From positions 161,655 to 225,654 of the forward strand of contig JBBDWR010000028.1 in the NCBI GenBank assembly GCA_040902745.1: a DNA stretch of 64,000 nt, written 5' to 3'. Positions within the stretch are counted from its first letter, which is position 1; each line of letters begins with the position of its first letter. The notes under the pieces are model-generated. The model ran no database searches, had not been told where the DNA came from, and saw only the letters and a program-made list of their open reading frames with translations. Positions 25,625 through 34,456 of this stretch are shown one piece after another. Source of the stretch: JBBDWR01 sp040902745 (GTDB lineage Bacteria; Actinomycetota; UBA4738; HRBIN12). The translations under genes and the position numbers were made by a program.

Positions 25625-26812
25625 ATGAAACGCGTGGTACTCGCCTACAGCGGTGGGCTCGACACGTCCGTCGCGATCAAGTGGATGGGCGACCAGGGCG
25701 CCGAGGTGTTTCCCGTCGCGATCGACATCGGACAGCAAGAGGACTTCGACTCGATCGTCGAGCGCGGCAAAAGGGCCGGTGCGGCCGAGGTGCGTGTCGT
25801 GCACGCCACCGACACGTTCGCGGAGGAGTTCCTCGCACCCGCGATCGCAGCGAACGGGCTCTACGAACAGAAATACCCGATGGTTTCGGGACTCGCTCGG
25901 CCGCTGATCGCTCGCGAGGTGGTCAACGTCGCCAAGGAGGTCGGCGCGGACGCGGTCGCGCACGGTTGCACCGGAAAGGGAAACGATCAGGTTCGCTTCG
26001 AGACGGCGTTCGGCGTGCTGGCGCCCGACCTGGAGATCGTCGCGCCGATCCGTGAATCGGTGATCCCTCGCGAGAAGGCGATCGCATACGCGGACGAGAT
26101 GGGCATCCCGATCTCCAAGGTCGCGACGGCGTACTCGATCGACGAGAACCTGTGGGGCCGTACCGCCGAGTGCGGTCCGCTCGAGGATCCGTGGGTTGCG
26201 CCCCCCGAAGATGCGTTCGGCCGCACCGCTGTGCCTGCCGATCGACCGGACGAGCCGACGGAGGTCGTGATCGGTTTCGAACGCGGGATCCCCACCTCGT
26301 TCGGCGGGAGCCCGACTCCGCTCGCGGAGGTGATCCGCCAGGTCGACGGGGTCGGCGGTCGGTACGGCTTCGGGCGGGTGGACATGATCGAGAACAGGCG
26401 CGTGGGCATCAAGAGCCGCGAGCTGTACGAGGTTCCCGGCGCGCTTGCGCTGATCCAGGCCCACCAAGCGCTCGAGGACCTCACGCTCGAGCGCGAGGTC
26501 GGACACTTCAAGCCGATCCTCGAGCAACGGTGGGCGGAGCTCGTGTACGACGGGCTTTGGTTCTCGCCGCTACGTCGATCGCTCGACGCGTTCGTCGCCG
26601 ACACGCAGCGCTGCGTCACGGGCGAGGTCCGGCTGCGGTTCACTGCGGGCTCGTGCGTCGTCGTCGGACGCCGATCGCCGCACGCGCTCTACGACATGGG
26701 GCTCGCGACCTACGGTCCGCAGGATCAGTTCGACCACGCGCACGCGGAGGGGTTCGTGCGGCTGTGGGGCCTGTCGACGAAGACCTGGTCGGGCCGCCAG
26801 GGCCTCGACTAG
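25625..26812 (+). CDS. argG: argininosuccinate synthase
   Basis: ATP-dependent condensation of citrulline and aspartate. The N-terminal PP-loop VVLAYSGGLDTSVAIKW is intact. HGCTGKGNDQVRFE and SIDENLWGRTAECG are the substrate motifs. 395 residues. Four nt after the argR stop. Confidence 0.98.
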   Translation: MKRVVLAYSGGLDTSVAIKWMGDQGAEVFPVAIDIGQQEDFDSIVERGKRAGAAEVRVVHATDTFAEEFLAPAIAANGLYEQKYPMVSGLARPLIAREVVNVAKEVGADAVAHGCTGKGNDQVRFETAFGVLAPDLEIVAPIRESVIPREKAIAYADEMGIPISKVATAYSIDENLWGRTAECGPLEDPWVAPPEDAFGRTAVPADRPDEPTEVVIGFERGIPTSFGGSPTPLAEVIRQVDGVGGRYGFGRVDMIENRRVGIKSRELYEVPGALALIQAHQALEDLTLEREVGHFKPILEQRWAELVYDGLWFSPLRRSLDAFVADTQRCVTGEVRLRFTAGSCVVVGRRSPHALYDMGLATYGPQDQFDHAHAEGFVRLWGLSTKTWSGRQGLD

Positions 26813-26815
26813 GCT
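26810..26815 (+). promoter_or_regulatory. -10 box TAGGCT before argH
   Basis: TAGGCT overlaps the argG stop codon and ends 8 nt before ATG 26824. It could supply an internal leaderless argH transcript independent of the ArgR-controlled promoter. Confidence 0.45.
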
Positions 26816-26823
26816 CGCCCGCC

Positions 26824-28230
26824 ATGGGCGAGCAGCGGCGCGAGAAGACGGACGGCGGCGCATTGTGGGCCGGCAGGTTCGCTCGTTCGCCGGCGCCGGA
26901 GGCGCACGCGCTCGGGGTGAGCATCGGCTACGACGCTCGGCTGGCGCCACAGGACGTGGAGGCGTCCGTGGCGCACGTCCGCGGCCTCGAGGCGGCGGGC
27001 GTGATCTCAGCCGACGAGGCGACCCGGCTGGAGCATGCACTGCGAGAGGTCGGTGCGGCGATCGCCGACGGATCGCTGGTCGCGGACCCGTCGGATGAAG
27101 ACGTGCACTCCGTCGTCGAGCGAGGGGTAACCGATCGTCTCGGCGAACTCGGCGAGCGCTTGCACGCCGGACGGTCCCGCAACGACCTGGTGGTGACCGA
27201 TCTGCGTCTGTGGCTGCTCGCGGCCCGGATGCGGATCGATGCCCTGACCACCATGCTCGCTCGCGAGCTCGTCACTCGAGCGCGTGAGCATGGTGAATCG
27301 GTGGTTCCGGGGACGACGCACGGACGCCTGGCGCAGCCAGTCACGCTCGGACACCATCTGCTGGCGCACGCCTGGGCGCTGCTTCGCGATCTCGATCGCT
27401 TCTCGGACTGGGCCGGGCGAACGGCCGTGTCGCCGCTAGGCGCCGGCGCGCTGGGCACCTCGACCTTGCCGCTGGATCCCGGGGCAACCGCTGAACGGCT
27501 CGGCTTCTCGCGCGCCTTCGCGAACTCACTCGACGCGGTCAGCGACCGCGACTTCGCGATGGAGTTCCTCTCCTGCTCGGCGATCCTCGGGATGCACCTG
27601 TCGCGACTTGCCGCCGACCTCGCGCGATGGACCGATGAGACCCTCGGCTGGGCGGAGCTCGACGAGGCCTATTCCACTGGATCGAGCATGATGCCCCAGA
27701 AGCGGAACCCCGACACCGTGGAGCTCGCGCGCGCGAAGGTGGCGCGCATCGCCGGCGACTTCACCGCGCTCACCGCGCTCCTCCAGGGGTTGCCGCTCGG
27801 CTATCACCGGGATCTGCAGGAGGACAAGGAGCCCGTGTTCGACGCGGCGGACACGCTCGAACTCACGTTGCCCGCGCTCGTGGGCGCCGTACAGACGATC
27901 CGGTTCGATCAGGACGCGATGCGTGCTGCGTGCGCGCCCGATGGTCTGTACGCCACCGACCTGGCGGAGTCCCTGGTCTCCGCAGGTGTTCCGTTCCGCG
28001 AGGCCCATCGCCGAACGGGGGCGCTCCTCAAGGAGTTGGCCGAGCACGACCGTGGCTTGCGCGATCTCAGTGCCGACGAGTGGGAGTCGTTCGGTGTCCC
28101 GGAAGGGTCTCGACTCCTCGACCCGGACCGTGCGGTGCGTGCCCGCTCGATGCCCGGGGGTCCATCACCGGACAGCGTCCGGGCACAGATCGCTGAGATC
28201 GATGCGGAGCTTGCGTCGAGGCGCGCGTGA
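26824..28230 (+). CDS. argH: argininosuccinate lyase
   Basis: Cleaves argininosuccinate to arginine and fumarate. The fumarase/aspartase-superfamily signature GSSMMPQKRNPD carries the catalytic serine. HAGRSRNDLVVTDLRLW and VPGTTHGRLAQPVTLGH are the other two conserved regions. 468 residues, full length. Last arg gene; its stop overlaps the next start (GTGA). Confidence 0.97.
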   Translation: MGEQRREKTDGGALWAGRFARSPAPEAHALGVSIGYDARLAPQDVEASVAHVRGLEAAGVISADEATRLEHALREVGAAIADGSLVADPSDEDVHSVVERGVTDRLGELGERLHAGRSRNDLVVTDLRLWLLAARMRIDALTTMLARELVTRAREHGESVVPGTTHGRLAQPVTLGHHLLAHAWALLRDLDRFSDWAGRTAVSPLGAGALGTSTLPLDPGATAERLGFSRAFANSLDAVSDRDFAMEFLSCSAILGMHLSRLAADLARWTDETLGWAELDEAYSTGSSMMPQKRNPDTVELARAKVARIAGDFTALTALLQGLPLGYHRDLQEDKEPVFDAADTLELTLPALVGAVQTIRFDQDAMRAACAPDGLYATDLAESLVSAGVPFREAHRRTGALLKELAEHDRGLRDLSADEWESFGVPEGSRLLDPDRAVRARSMPGGPSPDSVRAQIAEIDAELASRRA

Positions 28231-28736
28231 GCGATCCGCCTGCCGATCCATCGCGTGAACCACCGGCTCAACACCCGACCGATCCGTACGATGCCCGTCC
28301 CTACAAGCAGCGCGGCCCCATCCGCGGACCGGTATTGATCTGCTCCGCCGGCGTGCTGCTCGCGCTCGCGATCACGCTGCCTTGGGTGAGCGCGGGCGAC
28401 GGAGCGCTCGAACTCCGAGGTTCGGACCTCGACACAGGGGCCAAGTTCCTGTTGGTGGGAGAGGCGGTTGCACTGATCGTTCTCGGATCCGTGCGCCGTC
28501 GCGTCTCGGCGGTGATCGCGATCGTCTTGTCGATACCGATCGCATGGCGAGGTGCTCAGATCCTTCGCGAAGGTGTACGTCTGGCCATAGCCGATCGAAC
28601 GGTGTACGCGGACCTCGGCGACGTCACGTTCGGGCCCGGCACGTGGCTGGTATTCACGTCGGCTCTGCTGGCCCTTGCTGGGGGTGTCGTCCTGATCGCC
28701 GAGCTCGGCCGCGCGGACGAACGAGCCGCTGGGTAG
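28227..28736 (+). CDS. small membrane protein, unknown function
   Basis: 169 residues: a Pro-rich polar N-terminus (about 35 residues) followed by four hydrophobic helices (ICSAGVLLALAITLPWV, FLLVGEAVALIVLGS, VSAVIAIVLSIPIAW and TWLVFTSALLALAGGVVLI). The layout resembles actinobacterial Trp-region membrane proteins (DUF2567/TIGR-type), but I cannot name it. It is translationally coupled to argH. Confidence 0.75.
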   Translation: MSDPPADPSREPPAQHPTDPYDARPYKQRGPIRGPVLICSAGVLLALAITLPWVSAGDGALELRGSDLDTGAKFLLVGEAVALIVLGSVRRRVSAVIAIVLSIPIAWRGAQILREGVRLAIADRTVYADLGDVTFGPGTWLVFTSALLALAGGVVLIAELGRADERAAG

Positions 28737-28811
28737 GCTGTTCGCCGAGGTCTCGGGCAACGAGCCTTCCGGCCCGCGGGCCGCGGCAGCGAGTCGTGGG
28801 AGGGATGTGCG

Positions 28812-29513
28812 GTGAGCCAACAGACCGTCGACATCGAGGTCATCCGTTTCGAACCGGAGGCCTTCGCGTGGGACGAGTTGCCCAGACCGACTGGAGACAC
28901 CACGGCGCCCGGTGAGGAGACGGTCGTGTTCCGCTCTTCCGACGGCAAGATGAGCTGTGGCTTCTGGCGCCGGGTTCCCGAACGCGGCAACCTGCAGCCT
29001 CCCTTCGACGAGATCATGCAACTGCTCGACGGTGAGGTGGAGATCCACGAAGGAGAGCGCACCCTCGTCCTCGGTCCCGGCGACATCCTGAGCGCGCCCA
29101 ACGGCGCGGACGCGATCTGGGACGCCAAGACGCCCGTCTTCAAGTTCTGGGCCGTTTTCCAGGGGGAAGTGACCGAGACGGCGGTCAGCGCGATCCGCCC
29201 CGCAGACGGGTTGACCTGGCAGGAGGCGTCGATCCCTCCAGACGACGGATACGCGGCCGGCCGCGAGATCGTGGCGTTCGAACGGGGCCCGTTCAGCTGC
29301 GGACTTTGGCAGCGCGACCAACAGGATCGGGATTTCGAGCGCCCGTTCGACGAGGTCGCGGTGATCCTCGAAGGAGAAGCCGACTTCACCACGCCGGACG
29401 GCCGCACGCTGCATGCGAGGCCGCGGGACATCGTGATCACTCCCAAGGGGAGCCGTGGCCACTGGAAGAGCCTGCGCTCGGTCCGCAAGTTCTGGACGAT
29501 CTACGAGTCCTGA
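28812..29513 (+). CDS. two-domain cupin protein
   Basis: 233 residues with two consecutive cupin barrels of the EutQ/DUF861 type. Each half repeats the pattern FSCGxWxR ... PFDE ... LEGE ... GDI (FWRRVPERGNLQPPFDEIM...LDGEVEIHEG and LWQRDQQDRDFERPFDEVA...LEGEADFTTP), so the gene arose by internal duplication. Histidine ligands are mostly replaced, so a non-enzymatic or unusual site is possible. GGGAGGGA supports GTG 28812. A TAGGCT box overlaps the stop of the preceding gene at 28734. Confidence 0.82.
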   Translation: MSQQTVDIEVIRFEPEAFAWDELPRPTGDTTAPGEETVVFRSSDGKMSCGFWRRVPERGNLQPPFDEIMQLLDGEVEIHEGERTLVLGPGDILSAPNGADAIWDAKTPVFKFWAVFQGEVTETAVSAIRPADGLTWQEASIPPDDGYAAGREIVAFERGPFSCGLWQRDQQDRDFERPFDEVAVILEGEADFTTPDGRTLHARPRDIVITPKGSRGHWKSLRSVRKFWTIYES

Positions 29514-29524
29514 GCGCCTGAGCG

Positions 29525-31303
29525 CTACTCCTCCTCCAGGGTCTTGTAGTAGGTCCGGAACGTGTCGCGGTCGATCACGTCGCCCTTCCGATCGGTGACC
29601 ACGCGTTCGACGAGCACCGTGAATCCAGCCTTGGTCTCGCTGACGATCTCCGGGTCGGTGGCTTCGACCTCCCGCCCCGGGTTCGTGCCGTAGGCGCTCA
29701 CCGTGACCGAGACCGCCGAGGAATCCGTCGCGATCAGGACCGCGTCGTCGGTGTCGTTGGTGAACTTCAGGTCGGGAGCGGTCCACGACACGGTCGCCTC
29801 GCGTCCCATCGGGTAGCGATCGAAATAGAAGCTGTGCGCCTGGTACTCCTGGAACGGAAAACCGGCGAAGAACGCAGCGTTGAAGGTCGTGGTCGCCAGC
29901 TGGGACACGCCGCCACCGATCTGCTCCTCGAACTTGCCGTCGACGATCGCGGGAGCCATCACGTAGCCGCCTTCGAGCGTGCGTTGGCCGAGGATCGCGT
30001 TCATCGAGAACTGTTCACCGGGCTCCAGCACGGTCCCGTCGATGTGTGCAGCCGCGGTCTGGATGTTGATCACGCGCGGCTCACCGGCGGGGAAGTAGGT
30101 CGTGAATGTCGAGAGCCGCTCCTCGATCCCCAGGCCCTCCGCTTCGCTCGTCGTGAACTCGGGGGGCAGCGGCGCGAGTCCGACGCGACCCGTTCGCGAC
30201 GGACGGGTCGCGATCCGCAAGAGCCCCGTCGCGGCCAGCGTCGGCTCGATCGTCCTGCCCGGCTTCGAAGGGCGGATCCGCACCTTCTTGCCGGTCAGGA
30301 ACTCCGCATCGCGTGCCGGGACGTCGACCCGCCGTCGGTACCGCTCGAGCAACTCGCCCACCCCCTTCGGGGCGAGGCCGACGACGAGGGGGCCGTCCTC
30401 GTGAGCCGGGATCACGGTCGTCCGCACGAGCGGCGCGAATGCCTCCGGCTCCAACGTGACCTCGACGTCGCGCAACTGCGCGGTGATGGGCCCCGAGATC
30501 GCCCGCTCGACGGTGCGTCGCGCCTGCTGAACGTCGGCGCTCGTCGTCACGGGGTCGCGAGGGGTCGCGGGAAGGGTCGTGTCGTCGATCGCCTCGCCGT
30601 TGACGAACTCCGTCGCCAGTTCGCGCAACGCGATCGGTTGCACGCCGATCCCGGCACGAGGTTCGCGGGCGACGACCTCTCCGTCGACGACGCGCACCGA
30701 CCCCTCTCGGGGAGCGGCGCCGATCTGCGCCTCCCAGTCGGACTGAACGTTCGCGATCGCCGCGTCGTCGAAGTCGGCCACCCAGTCGATCCGCAGCGCC
30801 CCGAGCAGACCGCGAAGCCGGTCCATCACGCGGGTCCAGGGAAGGCCTTCACGGCCCACGCCCATCGCCTCTTGCATGGTCGCCGGAACGTCGGGTTCCC
30901 AGCCCAGCTCGGCCGGCGTGGTCTCGTAGGTCTGGCTTTCGTAGGTGAGGCGGATCGGCATGGTCGCGAGCTCTCGTGCGTGCGTCCGCAGCGCTCGTGA
31001 CGCAGTCGGTGGCTGGAGACCACCGATGTCGAGGCCTCCGACCTCGACGCCGCCGGAGACCGAGCTTCCGTAAACGAGCGAATCCACCACGAGGAAGCCT
31101 GAGATGAGAACCAGCAAGGGCACCAAGACCATCGCCAGCCTGCGTCGGTGCTTCCAACGGCGAGGATCGATCGCGACTACGCGCGCGATCAGGCCTGCGG
31201 TGCCGAGGGATCCGATCCGATGCGAAGTCGGGACGGCGTCGGGTTTGCGAACCGCGGGCCCCTCACCGGGGGAGTCGGGGTCGAGGTTCGTGTCACCGTT
31301 CAC
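29525..31303 (-). CDS. VanW-family membrane protein with YoaR-like domains
   Basis: 592 residues. A cytoplasmic Pro-rich start is followed by one membrane helix (about residues 60-80, LAMVLVPLLVLISGFLVV), then two repeats of the peptidoglycan-binding-4/YoaR-like domain (about 90-330) and a C-terminal VanW domain (about 380-520, with EPGEQFSMNAILG, VMAPAIVDG and GGGVSQLATTTFNAAFFAG). The last 60 residues resemble a G5-like beta domain. The domain order is standard for Gram-positive cell-wall proteins of this family; the biochemical role is unsettled. GTG 31303 has a TACCCT box 9 nt upstream; TTG 31360 would overlap the P450 promoter. Divergent from P450. Confidence 0.87.
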   Translation of the reverse strand: MNGDTNLDPDSPGEGPAVRKPDAVPTSHRIGSLGTAGLIARVVAIDPRRWKHRRRLAMVLVPLLVLISGFLVVDSLVYGSSVSGGVEVGGLDIGGLQPPTASRALRTHARELATMPIRLTYESQTYETTPAELGWEPDVPATMQEAMGVGREGLPWTRVMDRLRGLLGALRIDWVADFDDAAIANVQSDWEAQIGAAPREGSVRVVDGEVVAREPRAGIGVQPIALRELATEFVNGEAIDDTTLPATPRDPVTTSADVQQARRTVERAISGPITAQLRDVEVTLEPEAFAPLVRTTVIPAHEDGPLVVGLAPKGVGELLERYRRRVDVPARDAEFLTGKKVRIRPSKPGRTIEPTLAATGLLRIATRPSRTGRVGLAPLPPEFTTSEAEGLGIEERLSTFTTYFPAGEPRVINIQTAAAHIDGTVLEPGEQFSMNAILGQRTLEGGYVMAPAIVDGKFEEQIGGGVSQLATTTFNAAFFAGFPFQEYQAHSFYFDRYPMGREATVSWTAPDLKFTNDTDDAVLIATDSSAVSVTVSAYGTNPGREVEATDPEIVSETKAGFTVLVERVVTDRKGDVIDRDTFRTYYKTLEEE

Positions 31304-31363
31304 AGGACGACCAGGGTACCCGGAACGAAACGGCGGACGGTCGATCGAGGCGTGCGGCAAGCT

Positions 31364-32731
31364 ATGCGGATGCCCTCGTCACCAGATCGCGCGCGACGCC
31401 CACCCCGCCTCCGGACGTCCTGGCTCGGGATGGCCCGAACCGCGTTGGGTCGACCCTTGGAACAGCTGGAGCGCGCCGCCCGATCCGGGGACGTCGTCGC
31501 CTTCCGGCTCCCGGGCGGGAACGCCGTTCTCGCGAACCATCCGGACCTGGTGTGGGAGGCACTCGTCTCGCGCCACCGTGACGTCCGAAAGGGCCCGACG
31601 GTCGATCTGCTCAGGCTCGTCCTGGGCGACGGGCTGCTGACGAGCGAAGGAGATCTGCATCGTCGGCAGCGGCGGATGATCCAGCCTGCCTTCCGCCGCG
31701 ATCGGGTCGCGGGGTACGGCCAGGACATCGTGACCCTCGCCGGCCGGCGCGCGGATGCGTGGTCGAGCGGCGAACCCGTGGACGTCCACGCGGAGATGAC
31801 CGACCTTTCCCTCGCCGTCGTGGCGCGTTCGTTGTTCGGTGTCGACGTGCCTGCGTCGACCGCCGGCGATGTCGCGGCGTCGATCGCCACGTTGCTCCGG
31901 GCGATGCGCATCCTAAGCTTCCCGGGTGGGGATGTGTTCGGACGGCTGCCGATCGACGCCAATCACCGCCGCCGACGGGCGCAGGAACGGCTCGACCACG
32001 CCGTGGATGTGATCGTCGCCCAAAAACGTCGGGCAGGGGCGGAGGGCGACGACCTGCTCTCCGTCCTGCTTCGCACCGAGGACGATGACGACCACGCGCA
32101 CATGAGTGATGAGCAGGTGCGCGATGAGGTGATGACGCTGTTCCTCGCGGGTCACGAAACGACCGCGAACGCGCTGACGTTCACCTGGCATCTGCTGGGA
32201 TCGCATCCCACCGTCGAGGAGGCGCTGCACGCCGAACTCGCGCAGGTGCTCGGTGACACCGATCCCACACCGGCCGACGTCGGCCGCCTCCCGCTGACCG
32301 ACGCGATCGTGCGGGAGTCGCTGCGGCTGTACCCACCCTCGTGGGCGATGGCCCGCCGCACCCGCGTCGATATGGAGCTCGCCGGCAACACCGTCGCGGC
32401 CAAAGACACGATCGTCGTGTCGCAATGGTTGCTGCACCGCGATCCGCGGTGGTGGGACGCACCGGCGCTGTTCCGGCCACTGCGTTGGACCGAGCAACCC
32501 GCCTCCGAGCGCCCCCGCGGGGCCTACTTCCCGTTCGGTGCCGGTCCCCGGATCTGCGTCGGGGAACCGCTCGCGCGTGCCGAACTCGTGCTCGCGCTGG
32601 CGACGATCGCGCGACGCGTGCGTCTGCGGCCGATCGATCAGGGACCGCTTCCGCTGCAGGCGCTCGTCACGCTTCGCCCGCGTGGTCCGGTGCCGATGCG
32701 ACCCGAACCCCGCACCCGGGCTCACCCGTAG
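31364..32731 (+). CDS. cytochrome P450
   Basis: 455-residue soluble heme monooxygenase. The I-helix oxygen motif is AGHETT, the ExxR pair is ESLR, and the heme ligand is Cys398 in FPFGAGPRICVGEPLA. The closest look is to CYP102/CYP4-like and bacterial class fatty-acid or terpene hydroxylases. No ferredoxin or reductase gene is adjacent, so electron partners lie elsewhere. Substrate unknown. ATG 31364 or ATG 31370 could start it; GAGG lies about 14 nt before the first. Confidence 0.92.
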   Translation: MRMPSSPDRARRPPRLRTSWLGMARTALGRPLEQLERAARSGDVVAFRLPGGNAVLANHPDLVWEALVSRHRDVRKGPTVDLLRLVLGDGLLTSEGDLHRRQRRMIQPAFRRDRVAGYGQDIVTLAGRRADAWSSGEPVDVHAEMTDLSLAVVARSLFGVDVPASTAGDVAASIATLLRAMRILSFPGGDVFGRLPIDANHRRRRAQERLDHAVDVIVAQKRRAGAEGDDLLSVLLRTEDDDDHAHMSDEQVRDEVMTLFLAGHETTANALTFTWHLLGSHPTVEEALHAELAQVLGDTDPTPADVGRLPLTDAIVRESLRLYPPSWAMARRTRVDMELAGNTVAAKDTIVVSQWLLHRDPRWWDAPALFRPLRWTEQPASERPRGAYFPFGAGPRICVGEPLARAELVLALATIARRVRLRPIDQGPLPLQALVTLRPRGPVPMRPEPRTRAHP

Positions 32732-32768
32732 CTCTCGGTGTGATCGATCCGGAGCGTGACCTGTCTTC

Positions 32769-33152
32769 CTATGTGCCTCGCGAGCGGATCGTGCGGCGGG
32801 TCGCGCCGCGACCCAGCAGCAGAACCCCGAGCCCGATCGCCGCGCTGAGCATGCTCGCGACAAGCCCGATCCAGAGGTTGTTGCTGGACAGATCGAACGT
32901 TCGCCCCGCGATCTCCTCGGCAAGCAACACACCCCAGATCACGATGCGAGCGGGCAGCAGCAGGAGCGTTCCGGCGATGCTTTCGACGAACGGCCTGTTC
33001 ACCTGGACCGGCTGGCCCTCCCACAAGATCGTGTAGGAAACGAGTCCCCAGAAGCCTCCGAGTCCGACTGCCGCGGCGAGGACTCCCGAGGGACGCGGCT
33101 CACGAGGCAGGCCGGCCGGCTGCGCGGGGTCGTGGGCTGGACTGTTGCTCAT
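32769..33152 (-). CDS. small membrane protein, unknown function
   Basis: 127 residues with two to three hydrophobic segments (SGVLAAAVGLGGFWGLVSYTI, GTLLLLPARIVIWGVLL and LWIGLVASMLSAAIGLGVLLL) and a basic C-terminus. No family recognised. GGGGG lies 3-7 nt before ATG 33152. Divergent from the PIG-L gene with 50 bp between. Confidence 0.7.
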   Translation of the reverse strand: MSNSPAHDPAQPAGLPREPRPSGVLAAAVGLGGFWGLVSYTILWEGQPVQVNRPFVESIAGTLLLLPARIVIWGVLLAEEIAGRTFDLSSNNLWIGLVASMLSAAIGLGVLLLGRGATRRTIRSRGT

Positions 33153-33189
33153 GACCCCCAGTCTCGTTCAGGTTGTCTCGGGCGTCTCG

Positions 33190-33195
33190 TAGCAT
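33190..33195 (+). promoter_or_regulatory. -10 box TAGCAT, leaderless type
   Basis: TAGCAT ends 7 nt before ATG 33203; used to choose that start over ATG 33194 and GTG 33173. Confidence 0.5.
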
Positions 33196-33202
33196 GGTCC
33201 AC

Positions 33203-33925
33203 ATGAGCGACTTCGAACGCGCACTGGTGATCTTCGCCCATCCCGACGACGCCGAGTTCATGGCGGGAGGTACGACCGCGAGGTGGACCCGGCAGGGAAC
33301 CGAGGTCCACTACTGCTGCATCACCGACGGCTCTGCCGGATCCAACGAACCCGGTGTGACGCGCGAGCAAGTCGCTCCGGTCCGGATACGCGAACAACAG
33401 GCTGCTGCCGACGTCCTCGGGATCAAGCAGGTCCACTTCCTCGGGTACACCGACGGGATGATCGAGGTGACCTTCGAGCTGCGCCGCGACGTCACCCGGG
33501 TCGTGCGATCCGTCCGTCCGGACGTGATCGTTGCTCCCGATCCGCAGCGGCTGTGGTTCGGCAATGGGTACATCAACCATTGGGACCACAAGGTCGCAGG
33601 CACCATCGCGCTGTGCGCGGTGATGCCCGATTCGCCGACCCGGGCACAGTTCCCGGAGCTGCTGGACGAGGGTCTGGAGCCCTTCGAGATCGGCAACCTT
33701 TGGTTGTCCTCCAACGAGTCCGATACCTATGTCGACATCACGGACACGATCGACACGAAGCTCGCGGCACTGGCCGAGCACGCCTCTGAAGACGGAGGCG
33801 CAGCGGAGCCGTTCGTCCGCGAGCGTGCCCGGATGATAGGGGCCGAGGCCGGCTACGAATACGCCGAGGCCTTCAAGGTGTTCCGGTTCGTCGATGACGA
33901 GCCGGGGGCTGTCGAACCGGAGTAG
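33203..33925 (+). CDS. PIG-L/LmbE-family N-deacetylase
   Basis: 240-residue zinc deacetylase of the MshB/LmbE/BshB family. The first zinc motif is AHPDDAEF (H13, D15, D16) and the third ligand lies in NHWDHKVAG. Family members deacetylate N-acetylglucosamine-containing conjugates, such as mycothiol precursors and conjugates. The mycothiol S-conjugate amidase-like role is possible but no mycothiol gene is adjacent. Start set by the -10 box 7 nt upstream. Confidence 0.88.
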   Translation: MSDFERALVIFAHPDDAEFMAGGTTARWTRQGTEVHYCCITDGSAGSNEPGVTREQVAPVRIREQQAAADVLGIKQVHFLGYTDGMIEVTFELRRDVTRVVRSVRPDVIVAPDPQRLWFGNGYINHWDHKVAGTIALCAVMPDSPTRAQFPELLDEGLEPFEIGNLWLSSNESDTYVDITDTIDTKLAALAEHASEDGGAAEPFVRERARMIGAEAGYEYAEAFKVFRFVDDEPGAVEPE

Positions 33926-33955
33926 GGTCGGACCACCGGGGTCCGAGGGGGCGTC

Positions 33956-34453
33956 ATGGAGGACTCAGAACCGCAGCAGCTCGATCCTCAGGAGCGCGCG
34001 GACATCGAGGCGGACCTGCACGACCTGCGGGCGATGTGGGAAAACTTCGCGCCCCAGGGCGTCAAGGGCGTGGTCATCTCCTGCCCCGACTGCGGGTCGA
34101 ACCACTTCTACGAATGGGATCTACTCGCGGATAACCTCGAGCACATGCTCGAGTCCGGCGAGCCACGGATGCACGAGCCCGCGTTCGAGGTTCGCGAAGA
34201 GGAATACATCCAGTGGGACTACGGCAAGGGTTACATCGACGCCCTCAAGGACAGCGGCCTCGAGGCCAAGGAGCTCGTCGAGATCACCCGTTGTCCGTGG
34301 TGTGAGACCCCGTTCCAGGAGCACTACCACTTCTGTCCCACGTGTGGGAAGCAACTGGCCGCCGTTCGGCTCTACCTCGAGTTGCTCGACCGCGGGATGG
34401 AGGAGCGCGACGTGCGTTCGCTCCTCGTCAAGGCCGGCTTCGAACCCTTCTGA
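33956..34453 (+). CDS. DUF5319-like protein with C-terminal zinc ribbon
   Basis: 165 residues. Residues about 8-105 match the actinobacterial DUF5319 pattern: LDPQERADIEADL, GVKGVVISCPDCGSNHFYEWDLL, and a PRMHEPAF ... WDYGKGYIDAL end. An extra C-terminal segment has CPWC and CPTCG pairs that make a zinc ribbon; DUF5319 proteins I know end near the WDY motif. Function unknown; four CxxC-type pairs suggest a metal-bound small regulator. ATG 33956 has no strong ribosome site. Its stop faces that of ligD. Confidence 0.75.
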   Translation: MEDSEPQQLDPQERADIEADLHDLRAMWENFAPQGVKGVVISCPDCGSNHFYEWDLLADNLEHMLESGEPRMHEPAFEVREEEYIQWDYGKGYIDALKDSGLEAKELVEITRCPWCETPFQEHYHFCPTCGKQLAAVRLYLELLDRGMEERDVRSLLVKAGFEPF

Positions 34454-34456
34454 GGC

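Noticed and set aside
29513..29526. AGCGC-CTGA-GCGCT hairpin at the convergent junction of the double cupin and VanW genes
   Set aside because: Five base pairs, no T-tract; too weak to call a terminator.
27909..29786. Long minus-strand frame opposite argH and the double cupin gene
   Set aside because: No protein family features, Arg/His/Asp-rich shadow composition; both plus-strand genes are well supported.
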